This document shows, in pieces, positions 13,589 through 16,837 of a DNA stretch of 16,837 nucleotides. Made by a program: the position numbers and the translations under genes. The stretch lies in contig DATJST010000010.1 of the NCBI GenBank assembly GCA_035503975.1, forward strand, positions 1-16,837, written 5' to 3'. The notes under the pieces were generated by a model. It made no database searches and had not been told where the DNA came from. It was given only the letters and a program-made list of their open reading frames with translations. This DNA is from DATJMJ01 sp035503975. Lineage in GTDB: Bacteria; Actinomycetota; Acidimicrobiia; Acidimicrobiales; Palsa-688. How positions within the stretch are numbered: position 1 is the stretch's first letter; each line of letters opens with the position of its first letter.

Positions 13589-15292
13589 CTAGCCGGAGGG
13601 ACCGGTCCAAGGCACAAGCTTGGGCAACGGCGCCCCGTTGCGCACCCACAGCACGACGCCCTCCGTCCGTGCCGCGACCTTGAAGGCGCTCGCAATCCGG
13701 TCGAACACGTCCTGGTCGGGCATGCCCAGGTTGCCGTCGCAGGAAATGCAGCTGGGCAGCAGCAGGTACTGGACTTGGCCGGCGAACGGCAGCTCCTCGC
13801 CGTCGTACTCGTCGTTGCCGTAGTAGGACTGCGAGAACGGGTTCGGGAACATGTACACCTTCACCCGGTGGTCGATGTTGGGGATGAAGTTTTGTGCCGC
13901 CGACACCACCGCGCGCGCAGGCAGCCGGTCCACTAGTTGCTGGGTGGCGACGACCGAGGGGGCGTGCGGGTCCGGAGGCACGATGGGGTTGTCCGAGAAG
14001 GGCGCATCGCCCCATAGCACGCAGCCCCAGAGGGCGCACATGGTGACCGCGAAGGTGCCCGCTGCCCGGCGCACCGGGGAGGCGGCCCGGGCTATGCCGC
14101 ACACGCTGGCGCACACCAGGACGGCGGCGACTGGCATGGAGTAGTGCCGGATTATCTGGTGGAGGTACGGGTTGGACGACAAGGTGTCGGCCATTAGTTC
14201 AGGTACGGCAACGGCGAGTATCCCGGGGGCGAACATCCAGGCCAGACCCGAACTGAAGACCATCTGCCACACGTACCAGGGACGCGAACTGGAGACGGCG
14301 AAGTCCCAGAACTGGCCGGGTTGGCGCACAAGCGTGCGCAGCGTGGCCGAGAGGGTGCCGAACGGCCACCATGCTGAATAAGTAGCCGGGACGCCGTTTA
14401 GTAGTGCCGGTACGATGAGCAGGTTTTCCGCCAAGCCGACAACCACGCCAGCGCCGACAAGTACGGAGCCGATCTCGCGGTTGCGCTTCCACAGCACCCA
14501 CAAGCCGAGCGGTACAACATAAAGGGCGTCGTCTTGCTTGCACATCAGCAGGAGGAAGACCATTGCCGCGAGCAGCTTGGGCCGCCAGACGACCGCTGCG
14601 TAGATGGCAAAGGCCAGCAGCGGCGCCTCGAACGCCTCGACGTGGAACTGCTCGAGGTTGCCCTGTTGGATGGCGGGGTTCAAGAGGTAGGCGGCTCCGA
14701 GCATCGTGGCCAGGATGGCGCTGTTCAGCAAGCGCCTGCCGAGCAAGTAGACCGGGATCGCGCCCGATGCCGCGGCGACCGCCTGGGCCACGAGCAATGC
14801 CGCGGTGTGTGGGTAGACCCAGTACAGCGGGACCAGGAGAACGAATATGAAAACGGTGTGCGCTGCGAACATGTCCGTGCCCATGACGGTCATGAAGGGC
14901 GCGTGGAAGCGGCTCAGCAGCCAGATCCCTTGGTCGTAGAGGCTGAGGTCGTACGCGTCCTGCTGGAACGACCGCAAGCTGTCGACCGTGGTGGTCGAGA
15001 AACGGACGGCATAGGCCACGATCAGGGCGAGCAGCGGCAGGTTGACGGCCCAACGGTAACTACGGGCGTCGGTCCCGGCTGCGAGAGCGGCCAAGGCCCG
15101 CCAGGGCCGCCGGCGCCGGCCTGCATGGGTGCCGCCGGCACTCGCAAGGGGCACCTCAAGCCCCGGCCCACCCGTCCCGTCAGTGCCAGTGCCGTTGCCG
15201 CTGGTTGTCCCGGCCCCGCCATCGTCCACCCAGCGGCCGTACGCGTCCTCCCGAAAGCTGGCCACGCCCTCGGTGGCCGCGCCATCTTGCAC
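13589..15292 (-). CDS. DUF2079 multi-spanning membrane protein
   Basis: Integral membrane protein of 567 residues with about ten or eleven hydrophobic spans from about residue 81 to 430, then a soluble C-terminal part. Hallmarks of DUF2079 are QDAYDLSLYDQGIW (111-124), the following APFMTVMGTDMFAAH loop, EQFHVEAFEAPLL, and LLLMCKQDDALYVVPLGLW. The family is thought to be related to GT-C glycosyltransferases, but no member's activity is known to me. The C-terminal domain has CISC, a possible disulfide or metal pair. The N-terminal 80 residues are polar and low-complexity (Gly/Thr-rich). An open frame reaches 15424, but GTG 15292 has a TACCAT box exactly 6 nt upstream, so I choose it and drop 44 Arg/Pro-rich residues. 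It follows osmC on the same strand after 138 bp. Confidence 0.85.
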   Translation of the reverse strand: MQDGAATEGVASFREDAYGRWVDDGGAGTTSGNGTGTDGTGGPGLEVPLASAGGTHAGRRRRPWRALAALAAGTDARSYRWAVNLPLLALIVAYAVRFSTTTVDSLRSFQQDAYDLSLYDQGIWLLSRFHAPFMTVMGTDMFAAHTVFIFVLLVPLYWVYPHTAALLVAQAVAAASGAIPVYLLGRRLLNSAILATMLGAAYLLNPAIQQGNLEQFHVEAFEAPLLAFAIYAAVVWRPKLLAAMVFLLLMCKQDDALYVVPLGLWVLWKRNREIGSVLVGAGVVVGLAENLLIVPALLNGVPATYSAWWPFGTLSATLRTLVRQPGQFWDFAVSSSRPWYVWQMVFSSGLAWMFAPGILAVAVPELMADTLSSNPYLHQIIRHYSMPVAAVLVCASVCGIARAASPVRRAAGTFAVTMCALWGCVLWGDAPFSDNPIVPPDPHAPSVVATQQLVDRLPARAVVSAAQNFIPNIDHRVKVYMFPNPFSQSYYGNDEYDGEELPFAGQVQYLLLPSCISCDGNLGMPDQDVFDRIASAFKVAARTEGVVLWVRNGAPLPKLVPWTGPSG

Positions 15293-15298
15293 GCCCCG

Positions 15299-15304
15299 AT
15301 GGTA
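15299..15304 (-). promoter_or_regulatory. Candidate -10 box (TACCAT) of the DUF2079 gene
   Basis: On the minus strand TACCAT is followed by 6 nt and then GTG 15292, the same spacing as TACCCT-6-GTG before the Suc/Fer gene. This supports both the start choice and a leaderless transcript. The 138-bp spacer upstream also holds a GGGCGCGCCC palindrome (15340-15349). Confidence 0.5.
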
Positions 15305-15430
15305 CAAGTGGCAGGGTGCACGGTCGCGTAGGGGCAGACGGGCGCGCCCTGGAAAGGCTGGGCCCTGTGCTGGCCCCGCCCCGGGAAGGCTGCGCTCCCG
15401 AGCTGTCACCCAGCTTGACGCCAACCAGTC

Positions 15431-15898
15431 CTATCGCTCAGCCGGGCCCAGGACCTCGATCTCGGGGTGAACGGCGACCTCGCAGCACAGCGATCGCGCG
15501 ATGTAGCACTCCTCGTGCGCCTTGTGCACGAGAGCAGCCAGCGCAGCCGGGTCCGCCGGGCTGCGGACCGTTATCTTGGGCCGGAGCGTGACCTCCTCGA
15601 TGCGCGAGGACTCCATGGGCATGCGAGCGCTGGCTGTGTCGCGATAGGCCACGACGTCGACACCCGCCCTGGCGGCCAGCGCCAGGAAGCTGAGCAGCTG
15701 GCATGAGCTGGCAGCCGCCGTCAGCAGCTGCTCGGGGTTCAATAGCTGCGGGTCGCCGCGAAACGCAGCGTCGGACGTCATGGTCAGTTGCGCCTCGGCG
15801 GGGGGTGTACGCACCGTGTGACGCCGGTCGTAGCTGCGGTAGCCGTCGCCGGTGGACCCCGTCCACTCCAGCTCGGCGCGGTAGAGGTGCTCTTGCAT
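15431..15898 (-). CDS. OsmC/Ohr-family protein (thiol peroxidase-like)
   Basis: A 155-residue protein of the OsmC/Ohr family, which reduces organic hydroperoxides with two cysteines. Cys66 in AASSCQLLSFL and Cys131 in EECYIARSL occupy the expected positions, each at the start of a conserved helix. The N-terminus (YRAELEWTG, then RRHTV and LLNPEQLL) matches the small single-domain OsmC-like group rather than classical Ohr. ATG 15898 has a GGAG 7 nt upstream and starts 16 nt after the SDR stop, so it is probably the third gene of an hpnH-SDR-osmC unit. A longer frame to 16018 overlaps the SDR gene and is rejected. Substrate and reductant are not known from sequence. Confidence 0.88.
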   Translation of the reverse strand: MQEHLYRAELEWTGSTGDGYRSYDRRHTVRTPPAEAQLTMTSDAAFRGDPQLLNPEQLLTAAASSCQLLSFLALAARAGVDVVAYRDTASARMPMESSRIEEVTLRPKITVRSPADPAALAALVHKAHEECYIARSLCCEVAVHPEIEVLGPAER

Positions 15899-15914
15899 GG
15901 CGCGCTCCGTTCTC

Positions 15915-16676
15915 TCAGTTGCCAAGCCGCGCGTTGGCGCCCGCGAGCACCCGGTAAAGCTCCGGCCAAGCCCCGTTGAACCGGCCGACCAGTCCGACCC
16001 AAGCTGGCACCGCGACATCGGCGCGCCGCGTCTCGATGGCGCGCACGGTCGCCTGCGCCACCCGCGCCGCAGGCACCGGCCGAGGCCAGGAGCGGGTGTA
16101 AGGCTTGTTGCGGCGGGAAAAAAACGGGGTCGCCACAGGTCCCGGGCTCACCAGGGTGACCGCAGCCCGCCCTGACCACTCCGACCGCAGCCCGTCAGCC
16201 AAGCCCTTCAGCCCGGCCTTGCACGCGCTGTAGGCGACCTCTTCTGGCACGCCCACAAGGCCGGCCACCGAACCCATGAGCACAAAGTGGCCGGCGCTCG
16301 CCAGCAGGGAAGGCCCGGCCGCACGGGCGAGTTGTAACTGCGCCCGGAAGTCCAAGTCGACCAGGTAGTCGACGTCGGCAGCACTCATGTCCTCGAAGGC
16401 ACCTGACCAACCGGCGCCGGCATTGGCGACCACGACATCGAGGCCCCCCAGGTTGGCGGTGGCGGCCGCGACAATCTCGTCGTTGGCGCCGGCGGCTGTG
16501 ACGTCGGCAAGCACGGTTCCCGAAAGCGCCGCCGCCAAGCCCGAAAACTGGCGGCCGGCACCGAAGACCCGTGCTCCTCGGAACGCGAGCATTGTGGCGA
16601 GCGTGGCCCCGATACCGCTCGAGGCGCCAGTGACCAGCACTCGCAGCCCGGGAAGCAGGATGGTCGGTGGCTTCAA
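15915..16676 (-). CDS. Short-chain dehydrogenase/reductase (SDR)
   Basis: A 253-residue classical SDR: NAD(P)-binding TGASSGIG (16-23), Asp58 in LADVT, NAG (85-87), Ser136 in GSVAG, and the catalytic pair Tyr149/Lys153 (YSACK), followed by SPGPVATPF. The Asn of the usual catalytic tetrad appears to be Asp109. I chose TTG 16676 because it overlaps the hpnH stop as TTGA, a common coupling arrangement, and leaves a normal N-terminus. The longer frame to 16766 lies inside hpnH and is rejected. Its position directly after hpnH suggests a role on a hopanoid side chain or another polyprenoid lipid, but the substrate cannot be read from sequence. Confidence 0.88.
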   Translation of the reverse strand: MKPPTILLPGLRVLVTGASSGIGATLATMLAFRGARVFGAGRQFSGLAAALSGTVLADVTAAGANDEIVAAATANLGGLDVVVANAGAGWSGAFEDMSAADVDYLVDLDFRAQLQLARAAGPSLLASAGHFVLMGSVAGLVGVPEEVAYSACKAGLKGLADGLRSEWSGRAAVTLVSPGPVATPFFSRRNKPYTRSWPRPVPAARVAQATVRAIETRRADVAVPAWVGLVGRFNGAWPELYRVLAGANARLGN

Positions 16677-16837
16677 CGCGCGTTGACCAATGCCCGCAAC
16701 GACTGGCGCACGCTGCCGGCGGTGGCCAGCACCGCGCTCGGCTCGAAACCACAGTGCGCCATGCAATTATGGCAGCGAGGGTCGTGGCCCCGGCCGTACT
16801 TGGACCAGTCGGTCGTCTCGATGAGCTCTTTGTAGGT
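16673..16837 (-). CDS. hpnH: HpnH, adenosylhopane synthase, C-terminal fragment (cut at right edge)
   Basis: Only the last 54 residues are in the window. They carry the C-terminal signature of hopanoid-associated radical SAM protein HpnH: KELIETTDWSKYGRG, then DPRCHNCMAHCGFEPSAVL with a C-x2-C-x3-C cysteine cluster. HpnH joins the adenosyl radical to diplotene (diploptene) to make adenosylhopane, the first step in extended hopanoids. The N-terminal radical SAM CxxxCxxC motif lies outside the window. The stop TGA (16675-16673) overlaps the TTG start of the SDR. The identification rests on the short motif but it is distinctive. Confidence 0.85.
   Translation of the reverse strand, partial: TYKELIETTDWSKYGRGHDPRCHNCMAHCGFEPSAVLATAGSVRQSLRALVNAR

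Noticed and set aside
14534..15331. 265-codon plus-strand frame opposite the DUF2079 gene.
   Set aside because: Charged, low-complexity antisense product; the minus strand encodes a coherent membrane protein with family motifs.
16677..16766. N-terminal extension of the SDR.
   Set aside because: It reads through hpnH in another frame; the hpnH frame has the recognisable C-x2-C-x3-C motif.

Overview
The window is GC-rich, gene-dense bacterial DNA with mostly GTG starts. It looks like an actinobacterium, plausibly class Acidimicrobiia. Three things point there: a secreted protein built from repeated GYW / FGDA units, a Suc/Fer-like ferredoxin protein, and several genes whose start codon lies about 6 nt after a TAnnnT-type -10 box, which suggests leaderless mRNAs. 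The taxonomic call is inference. I see no insertion sequence, phage gene, CRISPR array, tRNA or rRNA.

Layout, left to right. (1) Positions 1-2255, minus strand: prpD followed by prpB (cut by the left edge), two enzymes of the methylcitrate cycle for propionyl-CoA. (2) Positions 2443-4976, plus strand: a secreted GYW-repeat protein with a C-terminal CHAP-like amidase/peptidase domain, then a Suc/Fer-like ferredoxin protein. (3) Positions 4977-5379: a non-coding leader with interleaved inverted repeats and three direct repeats. (4) Positions 5380-9878: pyruvate carboxylase and alanine dehydrogenase 2 nt apart, a probable operon linking alanine to oxaloacetate. (5) Positions 9879-10781: a leader rich in possible RNA hairpins and a NERD-like protein without the usual catalytic motif. 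(6) Positions 10879-12408: a divergent pyruvate kinase. (7) Positions 12409-12807: a 399-bp gap with an 18-bp tandem repeat, a 12-bp hairpin and a set of palindromes. (8) Positions 12808-13572: a polyprenol-phosphate-mannose-synthase-like GT2 glycosyltransferase, convergent with a DUF2079 membrane protein (13589-15292, minus). (9) Positions 15431-16837, minus strand: the C-terminal end of hpnH (hopanoid radical SAM enzyme), an SDR overlapping its stop codon, and an OsmC-family protein.

Taken together, the window carries much of the pyruvate/oxaloacetate/propionate node (Pyk, Pyc, Ald, PrpB, PrpD) beside envelope functions (CHAP protein, GT2, DUF2079, hopanoid synthesis). The protein-coding genes are mostly recognisable families. 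The least explained signals are in the non-coding gaps, above all the leader at 5066-5154 before pyruvate carboxylase, the hairpin-rich leader at about 9954-10175, and the repeat/hairpin block at 12525-12622. None matches an RNA family I can name. A second oddity is the pyruvate kinase, whose normally near-invariant RLNFSHG motif reads RLPLAHG.
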